6,810 nt of DNA, from the NCBI GenBank assembly GCA_051986465.1, contig JBPYFB010000228.1:1-6810 (forward strand). The letters are read 5' to 3'. The stretch is from DATEJJ01 sp051986465 (GTDB lineage Bacteria > Actinomycetota > Actinomycetes > Mycobacteriales > Micromonosporaceae). This document shows positions 1 through 6,086 of this stretch, piece after piece. The position numbers and the translations under genes are program-made. How positions within the stretch are numbered: position 1 is the first letter of the stretch; every line of letters begins with the position of its first letter. Under the pieces are notes generated by a model that saw nothing but the letters and a program-made list of their open reading frames with translations, ran no database searches and was not told the origin of the DNA.

Positions 1-102
1 GGCACTGGGCACGGCTGCGCCCGCCGGCGGATTGTTACCCCCACGACCCGGTACCGCCGATACCCGGCCACCCGGGGCGCCCGCGCCGGCGGTGAGGTCC
101 AC
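1..102 (-). CDS. Start of an unidentified protein, cut by the left edge
   Basis: Reading leftward, a strong Shine-Dalgarno sequence (GGAGG at 113-109) lies 6 bases before a GTG at 102-100. The frame then stays open for 34 codons to the window edge. The visible N-terminus begins M-D-L-T-A-G-A-G and is rich in Gly, Ala and Pro, so it looks disordered; no domain is recognisable. A second GTG at 104-102, only 4 bases from GGAGG, opens another stop-free frame with somewhat higher GC at third positions, so the frame is not certain. The gene lies 44 bases downstream of the stop of the DEDDh nuclease gene on the same strand and could be co-transcribed with it. A -10-like TAGGGT (154-149, minus) overlapping that stop could instead give it its own promoter. 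Function unknown. Confidence 0.5.
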   Translation of the reverse strand, partial: MDLTAGAGAPGGRVSAVPGRGGNNPPAGAAVPSA

Positions 103-105
103 ACG

Positions 106-113
106 TCACCTCC
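106..113 (-). promoter_or_regulatory. Ribosome binding site of the left-edge gene
   Basis: GGAGGTGA on the minus strand is close to a full anti-16S complement. Its spacing of 6 bases from the GGAGG core favours the GTG at 102 over the overlapping GTG at 104. It contrasts with the two nuclease genes and the small cysteine gene in this window, which have no visible ribosome binding site. Confidence 0.55.
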
Positions 114-146
114 TCGCCAAATCCGTCGCGCGTCTCGTACTTTCTC

Positions 147-1913
147 CTACCCTAATAACGAACTCGCTGGCCGATCGGCCATTAGCAGGTGTTCGTACGG
201 TTGAGTCGCAGTTTGTTCCATCTTCGCCAACAGATTGTGATACCGAGCCGCCCCGTTGGCGGGCAGCGCCCAGCCCTCGCTCGACTGTACGAGCCGGGTG
301 TCGGCGCGCTCCAGCCAGGCCAGCAGTCGCTCGGTCTCGGCGGCGCTGGCGCACGGCGTCGGTCCCGGCCCGGGGCGAACCGTCTCGGCAGTGGCCAGCA
401 TGAGATCGATGGTGGGGCGCGGGTGCTGCCGGGGCGGCGAACTGGCCGCGGCGGCGAGCCGGCCGTGCCTCATCACCGCGAGCTGCCAGCCGCCGGCCGG
501 GTGCGGCCGCGCCGCGATGAGCTCGGCGATCACGGTGAGTGAGCGCAGTCGCTGCATCCGGATGGCGGCGCGCAGCAGTGCGGCGAAGCGTGCCCGTACC
601 GCCGCGGCCTGCTCATAGCGCTGCGCCGCGGCCAGCCGGCGGATGCGCGCGAGCAGCGGCTCCACCAGCGGCGTGACATCGTCCACAGTGGCCGCCCGGA
701 ACGGCTGGGCGGCGGTGGCCAGGTAGTCCTCGGGTGAGATGCGGTGCTCGCACGGCGCCGGGCAGCGGCCCAGCTCGGCCAGCACGCAGGCGGCCGTGGT
801 GGTCTTCGTGGACAGTCGCGGTGTGCACTGGCGCATCGGGAGGGCGTCGTGCACGGCGGCGGCGGCCTGCTCGGCGACCCGGGTGGAGGAGAACGGGCCG
901 AGGTAGGCGGCGCCGTCCGCGACGATCTGGCGGACCAGGGACAGGCGGGGGTACGGCTCGACGGTGAGCTTGAGCCAGTGCACCCGTTCCGGGAACTTGG
1001 CGCGCCGGTTGTACGGCGGCTTGTGCGCGGCGATCAGGCGCAGCTCGCGTACCTCCGCCTCCAGCGCGTGCGCGCACTCGATCGCCTCGACCCGGGTGGC
1101 CGCGGCGAGCATTTCGGAGATCCGGGCGCGCTTCTCGGCGGCGGTGAAGTACGACTTGACCCGTGTTGCGATCGATCCGCTGGTGCCGACGTAGAGCGGC
1201 CGGTCGTCGGCGGCCCGGAACACGTACACCCCGGGCACGTCGGGCAGCCCCTCGGCGAGGTGGCGCTGGCGCCGCTGGGTGGGCGTGACCGCCTTCGCGA
1301 ACTCGATCGCCTCACCGAGCGTGAACACATGGAAGCCGCCCAGCCGGGCGAACAGGCCGTGCAGCACGTCGACCGTGGCCTGGGCGTCGGCCAGTGCCCG
1401 GTGGCAGGGCGTACGCGCGCCGAAGTGCGCGGCGAGGGTAGCCAGGCGCCGGTTGGGTACCTCGTCGCCGGTCAGCGCCCGGCGGGCCAGCGCCGCAGTG
1501 TCCAGCACCTTCGGGTTGGGCCACGGGTAGCCGTAGCGCGCGCACGCCGCCTTGAGGAAGCCGACGTCGTACGGCGCGTTGTGCGCCACCCAGACCGTGC
1601 CCCGGGCGAACTCGAGGAACGCCGGGAGTACCTCGGTCAGCGCCGGGGCTGGAGTGATCATCGCTTGGGTGATGCCTGTCAGTACGGTGATGAAGGGCGG
1701 GACCGGTTCGCCCGGATTGACCAGAGTCGCGAACTCGCCGAGCTCCTCGCCACCCCGGATCTTGACCGCTCCGATCTCGGTGATCCCGCAGCCCGAGGGT
1801 GCGCCACCGGTCGTCTCAAGGTCCACGACCACGAACGTGGTCTCCCGCAGCGACAGCGCGATTGGGTCATCGAGCAGCTGGTCAAACGTCTGTTGGACGA
1901 AACGGTCAGCCAC
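147..1913 (-). CDS. DEDDh 3'-5' exonuclease fused to UvrC-like GIY-YIG nuclease
   Basis: A 588-residue two-nuclease fusion, probably acting in DNA repair. Residues about 25-190 form a DnaQ/epsilon-like exonuclease: D31 and E33 in VVVDLETTG, D116 in NAPYDVGFL, and H171 with D176 in HRALAD, which makes it DEDDh type. Residues about 223-305 are a UvrC-like GIY-YIG domain (GVY 228-230, YVG 241-243, R251, E285/E290, PPYN 299-302). C363, C376, C384 and C388 match the spacing of the UvrC four-cysteine region (RQC ... GRCxxPC) reported to hold a 4Fe-4S cluster. Residues about 425-447 resemble a UVR (UvrB-contact) helix pair. The C-terminal UvrC RNase H-like and HhH domains are not recognisable. M. 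tuberculosis Rv2191 has this architecture as far as I recall. The GTG start is chosen because it sits 6 bases after a promoter -10 and has no ribosome binding site, so the mRNA is probably leaderless. The last codons include two adjacent TTA. Enzyme activity and substrate are inferred. Confidence 0.93.
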   Translation of the reverse strand: MADRFVQQTFDQLLDDPIALSLRETTFVVVDLETTGGAPSGCGITEIGAVKIRGGEELGEFATLVNPGEPVPPFITVLTGITQAMITPAPALTEVLPAFLEFARGTVWVAHNAPYDVGFLKAACARYGYPWPNPKVLDTAALARRALTGDEVPNRRLATLAAHFGARTPCHRALADAQATVDVLHGLFARLGGFHVFTLGEAIEFAKAVTPTQRRQRHLAEGLPDVPGVYVFRAADDRPLYVGTSGSIATRVKSYFTAAEKRARISEMLAAATRVEAIECAHALEAEVRELRLIAAHKPPYNRRAKFPERVHWLKLTVEPYPRLSLVRQIVADGAAYLGPFSSTRVAEQAAAAVHDALPMRQCTPRLSTKTTTAACVLAELGRCPAPCEHRISPEDYLATAAQPFRAATVDDVTPLVEPLLARIRRLAAAQRYEQAAAVRARFAALLRAAIRMQRLRSLTVIAELIAARPHPAGGWQLAVMRHGRLAAAASSPPRQHPRPTIDLMLATAETVRPGPGPTPCASAAETERLLAWLERADTRLVQSSEGWALPANGAARYHNLLAKMEQTATQPYEHLLMADRPASSLLG

Positions 1914-1919
1914 GCGCGC

Positions 1920-1942
1920 ACGGTACGGGCGGGGTACGACAA
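1920..1942 (-). promoter_or_regulatory. RecA-NDp/PafBC-like promoter of the DEDDh-GIY-YIG gene
   Basis: On the minus strand TTGTCGTAC (1942-1934) is followed by 8 bases and TACCGT (1925-1920), then 6 bases (1919-1914) and the GTG start at 1913. The known mycobacterial RecA-NDp consensus is TTGTCRGTG-N8-TAnnnT. The TTGTCR half, the spacing and the TAnnnT -10 match, but the last three bases of the -35 block are TAC, not GTG. The -10 position places transcription start at or next to the GTG, predicting a leaderless mRNA. It lies in the 77-bp gap between divergent genes and faces away from the NYN gene. Regulation by PafBC is an inference. Confidence 0.7.
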
Positions 1943-1990
1943 GTTCTTTCTACCGCGCCGACTGGGGCCCCTCGGTGCGACACTTGGCAC

Positions 1991-3352
1991 ATGCACGCGC
2001 AGGTACCCGACGCCGAGAACCCATCCGGGGTGCCTGCCGTCACACCGACCGAGCCCGAACCGGCGCTTCCGGAGCCGGTACGCCAGCGGGTGATCCTCCT
2101 GGCTGCGGGGGCCATGGGCGGCCTGCCCCAGGACGAGCTGCCCGCGCCGCTGCGCCGGGTTGCCAAGTTCGCACCCAACCGCCGTCACCGCCTCGGTGGC
2201 GCGCAGATCGCCACCCAGCTCTCGGTCGACCCGCTGTTCCGCCAGCGGATCGCCAGCCGGGTGATGGCCGACGCGGCCGCCCTGGGCGCCGCGGTGGAGG
2301 CCGGCGCGCCGCCGGCCGCCGCCGACCCGGTCGAGGTCGCCTCGCTCGCCTACCTGTCCCGCCCGGCCGGCTGGCTGGAGCTGGTCGAGGCGGCCGGCGA
2401 GGCGGTACGTGCCGACGCGGGCAGCGCCGCCGTCGCGGAGCTGGTACGCGACGCCGAGCAGCGGGTGGCCCGGGCCGAGCACGACCGGGCGGTGGCCCGG
2501 GTCGAGGCGGAGAAGCTGCGCGACGAGCTGGCCCGGCTGCGCGAGGAGGCGGCCGGGCTGCGCGAGGAGAACCGGGCGCTCGGCCGTGGCCTGCGCGAGC
2601 TGCAGGCCCGCGAGAAGCGGGCGACCGAGCTTCTGGCGACCGAGCGGGGCAGGCTGAACCGGGCCAACGCCGATCACGAGGCGGAGCTGCGGCGGCTGCG
2701 CGGCCGGCTGTCCGCCGCCGAGGCCGCCGCCGGCGCCACCCGCCAGACGGCCAAGGAGGCCAGGCAGGTCGATGACGCGCGGCTGTGGCTGCTGCTGGAG
2801 ACGATCGGGCAGGCCGCCGTCGGCCTGCGCCGGGAGCTCGCGCTGGAGCCGACGTCGGTGCTGCCCGCGGACGTCGTCGGGGCCGAGGCGGCGGAGCGCC
2901 CAGAGGGGGGTACGCGGCGCGCCCGCGCGCTGGACGCCGACGACCCCGCGCACCTGGACCAGCTGCTCAGCCTGCCCAAGGCGCACCTGATCGTCGACGG
3001 GTACAACGTGACCAAGACCGGCTTCGGGGAGATCTCGCTGGAGCAGCAGCGCGGCCGGCTGGTCAGCGGGTTGGGTGGGCTGGCGGCGCAGACCCGCGCC
3101 GAGGTGACGGTGGTCTTCGACGGCGCCGACCGGCTGGTCGGGCTGCCACCGGCACCCCGCGGGGTACGTGTGCTCTTCTCGCGCAAGGGGGAGACCGCCG
3201 ACGAGCTGATCAGGCGGCTGGTACGGGCCGAGCCGGCGGGTCGGCCGATCGTGGTGATCTCGTCCGACCGCGAGGTGGCGGACGGGGTACGCCGGCACGG
3301 TGCGTACCCGCTGAGCTCCGGTACCCTGCTGCGCCGCCTGGCACGCGTGTGA
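1991..3352 (+). CDS. Coiled-coil NYN-domain (YacP-type) ribonuclease-like protein
   Basis: A 453-residue soluble protein in three parts. Residues about 25-145 are a helical N-terminal domain (LPEPVRQRV, then LRRVAKFAPNRR). Residues about 150-260 are a long charged Glu/Arg/Ala/Leu stretch with heptad character, very likely a coiled coil. Residues about 330-453 are a NYN/PIN-like nuclease domain of the YacP (Rae1) type, with candidate metal-binding acidic residues D336 (IVDGYN), D377 and D380 (VFDGAD), D404 (ADEL) and D426 (ISSDREV). The family fold implies metal-dependent RNA cleavage; the target is unknown. The frame is open further upstream to an ATG at 1799, but that part overlaps the divergent nuclease gene and its promoter, so ATG 1991 is preferred. 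No Shine-Dalgarno precedes it. A weak -10-like GACACT (1979-1984) lies 6 bases before the ATG, suggesting a leaderless start, though no convincing -35 is seen. An ATG at 2113 is a less likely alternative start. Confidence 0.88.
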   Translation: MHAQVPDAENPSGVPAVTPTEPEPALPEPVRQRVILLAAGAMGGLPQDELPAPLRRVAKFAPNRRHRLGGAQIATQLSVDPLFRQRIASRVMADAAALGAAVEAGAPPAAADPVEVASLAYLSRPAGWLELVEAAGEAVRADAGSAAVAELVRDAEQRVARAEHDRAVARVEAEKLRDELARLREEAAGLREENRALGRGLRELQAREKRATELLATERGRLNRANADHEAELRRLRGRLSAAEAAAGATRQTAKEARQVDDARLWLLLETIGQAAVGLRRELALEPTSVLPADVVGAEAAERPEGGTRRARALDADDPAHLDQLLSLPKAHLIVDGYNVTKTGFGEISLEQQRGRLVSGLGGLAAQTRAEVTVVFDGADRLVGLPPAPRGVRVLFSRKGETADELIRRLVRAEPAGRPIVVISSDREVADGVRRHGAYPLSSGTLLRRLARV

Positions 3353-3354
3353 TT

Positions 3355-3377
3355 TTGTCGTACCCCGAACCTACGGT
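3355..3377 (+). promoter_or_regulatory. RecA-NDp/PafBC-like promoter of the four-cysteine protein gene
   Basis: TTGTCGTAC (3355-3363), 8 bases, TACGGT (3372-3377), then 6 bases and ATG at 3384. The layout is base-for-base the same as the promoter of the DEDDh nuclease gene on the other strand, with TTGTCGTACCCCG identical over 13 bases. It begins 3 bases after the TGA of the NYN gene, so the small gene has its own promoter. An inverted repeat CGTACC-N10-GGTACG (3359-3364 and 3375-3380) overlaps the element. A leaderless transcript starting at or near the ATG is predicted. Induction by DNA damage through PafBC is inferred from the mycobacterial consensus. Confidence 0.7.
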
Positions 3378-3383
3378 ACGTGC

Positions 3384-3629
3384 ATGCTTGTTGACTGTGA
3401 CACGTGCGCGGTCCGCGGCACGGCGTGCGGCGGCTGCGTCATCAGCGTCATGCTGGGCGCGCCGCCGGCCGGGGTCGAGCTGACCGCGGACGAGCACCGG
3501 GCACTGGACGTGCTCGCCGCCGCCGGCATGGTGCCGGAGCTGCGGTTGGTCACGCCCGACTCGACCGATCCCGACGAGGAGCACCGCAGCCGGGGCCGGC
3601 CCGGCAGGCGACGTCGCCCCGCCGCCTAG
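3384..3629 (+). CDS. Small four-cysteine knuckle protein with basic AT-hook-like tail
   Basis: An 81-residue protein of unknown function. I recognise the N-terminal pattern as a small hypothetical family common in actinobacteria, but no role is known to me. Visible features are C5-x2-C8-x6-C15-x2-C18, a likely zinc-binding knuckle; a short helical segment about 34-48 (LTADEHRALDVLAAAG); an acidic stretch 59-66; and a strongly basic end with R70-G71-R72-P73, the core of an AT-hook, followed by GRRRRP. Together these would suit a small nucleic-acid-binding or adaptor protein, which is inference. There is no signal peptide or membrane segment. ATG 3384 is preferred because it lies 6 bases after a clear -10 element and has no ribosome binding site, consistent with leaderless translation. 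Sharing its promoter type with the DEDDh-GIY-YIG nuclease suggests a part in the DNA-damage response. Confidence 0.85.
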   Translation: MLVDCDTCAVRGTACGGCVISVMLGAPPAGVELTADEHRALDVLAAAGMVPELRLVTPDSTDPDEEHRSRGRPGRRRRPAA

Positions 3630-3653
3630 AAACCCATCGCGGTCGGCGCCGCC

Positions 3654-3659
3654 TAGGAT
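3654..3659 (+). promoter_or_regulatory. Possible -10 box for the M48 protease operon
   Basis: TAGGAT fits the actinobacterial housekeeping -10 pattern (TAnnnT). It lies about 35 bases before the ATG at 3694, leaving a 5' leader of some 25-30 bases that contains the ribosome binding site. No good -35 hexamer is visible 16-18 bases upstream, so this is a weak call. It suggests that the protease-mannosyltransferase pair is transcribed separately from the small cysteine gene. Confidence 0.35.
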
Positions 3660-3680
3660 CGTCGCATCGGTGGGCGGCAG

Positions 3681-3685
3681 AGGAG
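3681..3685 (+). promoter_or_regulatory. Ribosome binding site deciding the M48 protease start
   Basis: AGGAG sits 8 bases before ATG 3694. The frame is also open from a GTG at 3670, but that codon lies upstream of this site and would put AGGAG inside the coding region, so ATG 3694 is the better start. Confidence 0.6.
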
Positions 3686-3693
3686 TGCGAGCG

Positions 3694-4950
3694 ATGACCC
3701 CACGCGGGTGGGCGGTGCTGACCCTGGCGGTGTGCGCGGTGGCGGCGCTGGCGACCGCGTGGGCGCGGGTACCGTGGCACACCCTGGCGGCTCCCCGCAC
3801 CGACCAACTGGCCGCCCTGCACGAGCTGCCCGCCGACGCCGTCGCCAAGGGGCGCGCGTTCCACCGCGACCTGCGCCCGGCGACGTACGGATCGATGCTG
3901 GTCGCGCTGGCGATCGCGGTGGTGTTCGGCCTGACCCCGGTGGGCGCCCGGCTGGTCGCGCTGTGCGGCCGCCCGTTCGGTGACAACTGGGTGGCCCGCG
4001 CGGTGCTCGGCGGGCTGGCGGTCGTCTTCGCGAGCGCGCTGGTCACTGTGCCGTTCGCGGCGTGGCGGCGCACGATCATGGTGCGGTACGGGCTGTCCAC
4101 CCAGGGCTGGGGCGGCTGGACGGTGGATCTGCTGAAGGGCTTCGCGGTCAGCGCGGTGCTCGGCGCCGTGGCGCTGCTCGGCTTCTACGCGATCACCCGG
4201 TACGCGCCGCGCTGGTGGTGGGCGTTCGGCGCCGCGGGTGCCGCCGCCCTGGTCGTGCTGATGTCGTTCGTGTTCCCGGTACTGGTCGAGCCGATCTTCA
4301 ACAAGTTCACTCCGATGCCCGAGAGCGACCTGCGCAGCACCCTCATGGCGATGGCGGCGCGGGACGGGGTACCGGTACGGGACGTGCTCGTCGCCGACGC
4401 GTCCCGGCGTACCCGCGCGGTGAACGCGTACGTGTCCGGCTTCGGTGCCACCCGGCGCATCGTGGTGTACGACACGCTGCTGGAGAAGGCGACCCCGACC
4501 GAGGTGGAGAGCGTCGTCGCCCACGAACTGGGGCACGCCAAGGACCGCGACGTGATCACCGGCACCGTGCTGGGCGCGCTGGGCGCCGCGGGTTCGGTGA
4601 TCGTGGTGTACCTGCTCGGCTACTGGAGTGGGCTGCTGCGCCGGGCCGGCATCGACTCGATCGCCGAGCCGCGCTCCATCGCGCTGCTGCTCGCCGTCGC
4701 CGCGGTGGCCGGCGTCTTCGCCGGCCCCCTGCAGAACGCGGTCTCGCGCCGCATCGAGTCGCGGGCCGATGCGCACGCCCTCGCGCTGACCGGCGACCCC
4801 CGTTCCTTCGAGGCGATGCAGGCCCGGCTCTCCATGCTCAACCTCGGTGACCCCGATCCCAACCCCGTCGAACGCGTCCTGTTCGGGAGCCATCCGTCCA
4901 CTGTGGAGCGGATGGCCGCGGCGAGGGCGTACGCCCGGAGCCACCCATGA
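3694..4950 (+). CDS. Ste24/CaaX-protease-like M48 membrane metallopeptidase
   Basis: A 418-residue integral membrane zinc protease of the M48 family. The zinc site is clear: HELGH at 277-281 (H277, E278, H281) and the third ligand E355 in ESRADAHAL, with D359. The late conserved motif SHPST (399-403) followed by VERMAAA is also typical. Hydrophobic membrane segments are seen near 7-24, 66-90, 101-122, 148-169, 177-197, 291-311 and 328-345, matching the Ste24 pattern of several helices before and two after HExxH. Length is normal for the Ste24 type. Eukaryotic Ste24 cleaves prenylated CaaX proteins; bacterial members more often act in membrane-protein quality control, and the substrate here is unknown. 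The active site is expected at the cytoplasmic membrane face. The TGA overlaps the ATG of the downstream mannosyltransferase gene (ATGA), so the two are probably translationally coupled and needed in fixed proportion. Confidence 0.92.
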   Translation: MTPRGWAVLTLAVCAVAALATAWARVPWHTLAAPRTDQLAALHELPADAVAKGRAFHRDLRPATYGSMLVALAIAVVFGLTPVGARLVALCGRPFGDNWVARAVLGGLAVVFASALVTVPFAAWRRTIMVRYGLSTQGWGGWTVDLLKGFAVSAVLGAVALLGFYAITRYAPRWWWAFGAAGAAALVVLMSFVFPVLVEPIFNKFTPMPESDLRSTLMAMAARDGVPVRDVLVADASRRTRAVNAYVSGFGATRRIVVYDTLLEKATPTEVESVVAHELGHAKDRDVITGTVLGALGAAGSVIVVYLLGYWSGLLRRAGIDSIAEPRSIALLLAVAAVAGVFAGPLQNAVSRRIESRADAHALALTGDPRSFEAMQARLSMLNLGDPDPNPVERVLFGSHPSTVERMAAARAYARSHP

Positions 4951-6074
4951 CCAGCACGCTTCTCGTGACCAACGATTTCCCGCCGCGCCCGGGCGGCATC
5001 CAGTCGTTCGTACACAACCTCGCACTGCGCCAGCCCTCCGGCTCGCTCGTCGTGTACGCGTCGACCTGGCCCCGCGGCGACCGGCGGCAGGCCGCGAAGT
5101 TCGACGCCGACCAGCCCTTCGAGGTGGTTCGGGAGGACACCGGCATGCTGCTGCCCACGCCGGGCGTGGCGCGCCGGGCGGCGGAGCTGGCTCGCGCGCA
5201 CGGCTGCGACACCGTCTGGTTCGGCGCCGCGGCACCCCTCGGCCTGCTCGCGGCCGGCCTGCGGCGGCGCGCCGGGATCGTTCGGGCGGTCGCCCAGACG
5301 CACGGGCACGAGGCGGGCTGGGCCGCCCTGCCCGGCGCCCGCGGCCTGCTGCGGCGCATCGCCGACGGCGTCGACGTCGTCACCTACCTCGGCGAGTACT
5401 TCCGGTCGCGCCTCGCTCCGGTGCTGGGCGGGCGTACCGACCTGCACCGGCTCGCCCCCGGCGTGGACACCGAGGCGTACCACCCGGGCGTTGACGGGAG
5501 CGAGGTGCGGCGCCGGTACGGGCTGTCCGACCGGCCGGTGATCGTATGCGTGTCGCGGCTGGTACCGCGCAAGGGCCAGGACATGCTCATCCGTGCCCTG
5601 CCCGCGATCCGCCGGCGGGTACCCGACGCCGCGCTGCTGATCGTCAGCGGCGGCCCGTACCGGTCGACCCTGCAGAAGCTCGCCGCCGGGCAGGACGTCG
5701 TCTTCACCGGCTCCGTACCGTGGGCCGAGCTCCCCGCGCACTTCGCCGCCGGCGATGTCTTCGCGATGCCCTGCCGCACCCGCAACCGGGGTCTGGACGT
5801 GGAGGGGCTGGGCATCGTCTATCTGGAGGCATCCGCTACCGGGCTACCGGTGGTCGCCGGCGACTCCGGCGGCGCGCCCGACGCGGTACGCGAGGGCGAG
5901 ACCGGCTTCGTGGTCGACGGCCGGGACCCGGGCGCGATCGCCGACCGGGTCGCCGCCCTGCTCGCCGACCGGGATCTGGCCCGCCGCCTGGGCAGCGCCG
6001 GCCGGGCCTGGGTGGAGACCGAGTGGCGGTGGGACACCCAGGCGGACCGGATGCGCGCCCTGCTCGCGGGGTGA
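4947..6074 (+). CDS. pimB: PimB'-type GDP-mannose phosphatidylinositol monomannoside mannosyltransferase
   Basis: A 375-residue GT4 (GT-B fold) glycosyltransferase closely resembling PimB' of mycobacteria and corynebacteria (Rv2188c). PimB' transfers mannose from GDP-mannose to the O-6 of inositol in PIM1, giving PIM2, on the cytoplasmic side of the membrane. Visible motifs are TNDFPPRPGGIQ (8-19) with the donor-loop Gly pair G16-G17; THGHE (118-122) with H119; CVSRLVPRKGQD (201-212) with R204 and K209; FAMPCRT (272-278); and EGLGIVYLE (286-294), the EX7E motif with E286 and E294. The end RWDTQADRM also fits PimB'. A loop near 246-251 looks about four residues shorter than in the mycobacterial protein as I remember it. 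ATG 4947 overlaps the TGA of the M48 gene, with GGAG at 4937-4940 six bases before it. Mannosylation of another lipid acceptor cannot be excluded. Confidence 0.9.
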   Translation: MTSTLLVTNDFPPRPGGIQSFVHNLALRQPSGSLVVYASTWPRGDRRQAAKFDADQPFEVVREDTGMLLPTPGVARRAAELARAHGCDTVWFGAAAPLGLLAAGLRRRAGIVRAVAQTHGHEAGWAALPGARGLLRRIADGVDVVTYLGEYFRSRLAPVLGGRTDLHRLAPGVDTEAYHPGVDGSEVRRRYGLSDRPVIVCVSRLVPRKGQDMLIRALPAIRRRVPDAALLIVSGGPYRSTLQKLAAGQDVVFTGSVPWAELPAHFAAGDVFAMPCRTRNRGLDVEGLGIVYLEASATGLPVVAGDSGGAPDAVREGETGFVVDGRDPGAIADRVAALLADRDLARRLGSAGRAWVETEWRWDTQADRMRALLAG

Positions 6075-6086
6075 CCCACAACTCCC

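Noticed and set aside
168..181. Perfect 14-base palindrome TGGCCGATCGGCCA
   Set aside because: It lies inside the coding end of the DEDDh gene, makes only a 5-bp stem with a 4-base loop, and has no T tract; such GC palindromes are expected here.
1964..1971. GGGGCCCC palindrome upstream of the NYN start
   Set aside because: It is short, shows no second copy or spacing relation to a promoter, and is plausible by composition.
1799..1990. N-terminal extension of the NYN gene to an upstream ATG
   Set aside because: It would overlap the divergent nuclease gene by more than 100 bases, and the extra residues are compositionally unlike a conserved domain.
744..2093. Plus-strand open frame of 449 codons opposite the DEDDh nuclease gene
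   Set aside because: It is antisense to a gene with clear motifs, encodes a low-complexity Gly/Arg-rich product, and arises because stop codons are rare at this GC.
1679..3298. Minus-strand open frame of 539 codons opposite the NYN gene
   Set aside because: It has no recognisable domain and spans two genes and their shared promoter gap; it is a GC shadow.
3633..3675. Possible pairing of CCCATCG with CGGTGGG around the M48 promoter region
   Set aside because: It needs a G-T pair and a loop of nearly 30 bases, and it overlaps the putative -10, so no riboswitch or attenuator can be supported.
3550..5235. Minus-strand open frame of 561 codons opposite the M48 and pimB genes
   Set aside because: It is Arg/His/Pro-rich without motifs and is antisense to two well-supported families.
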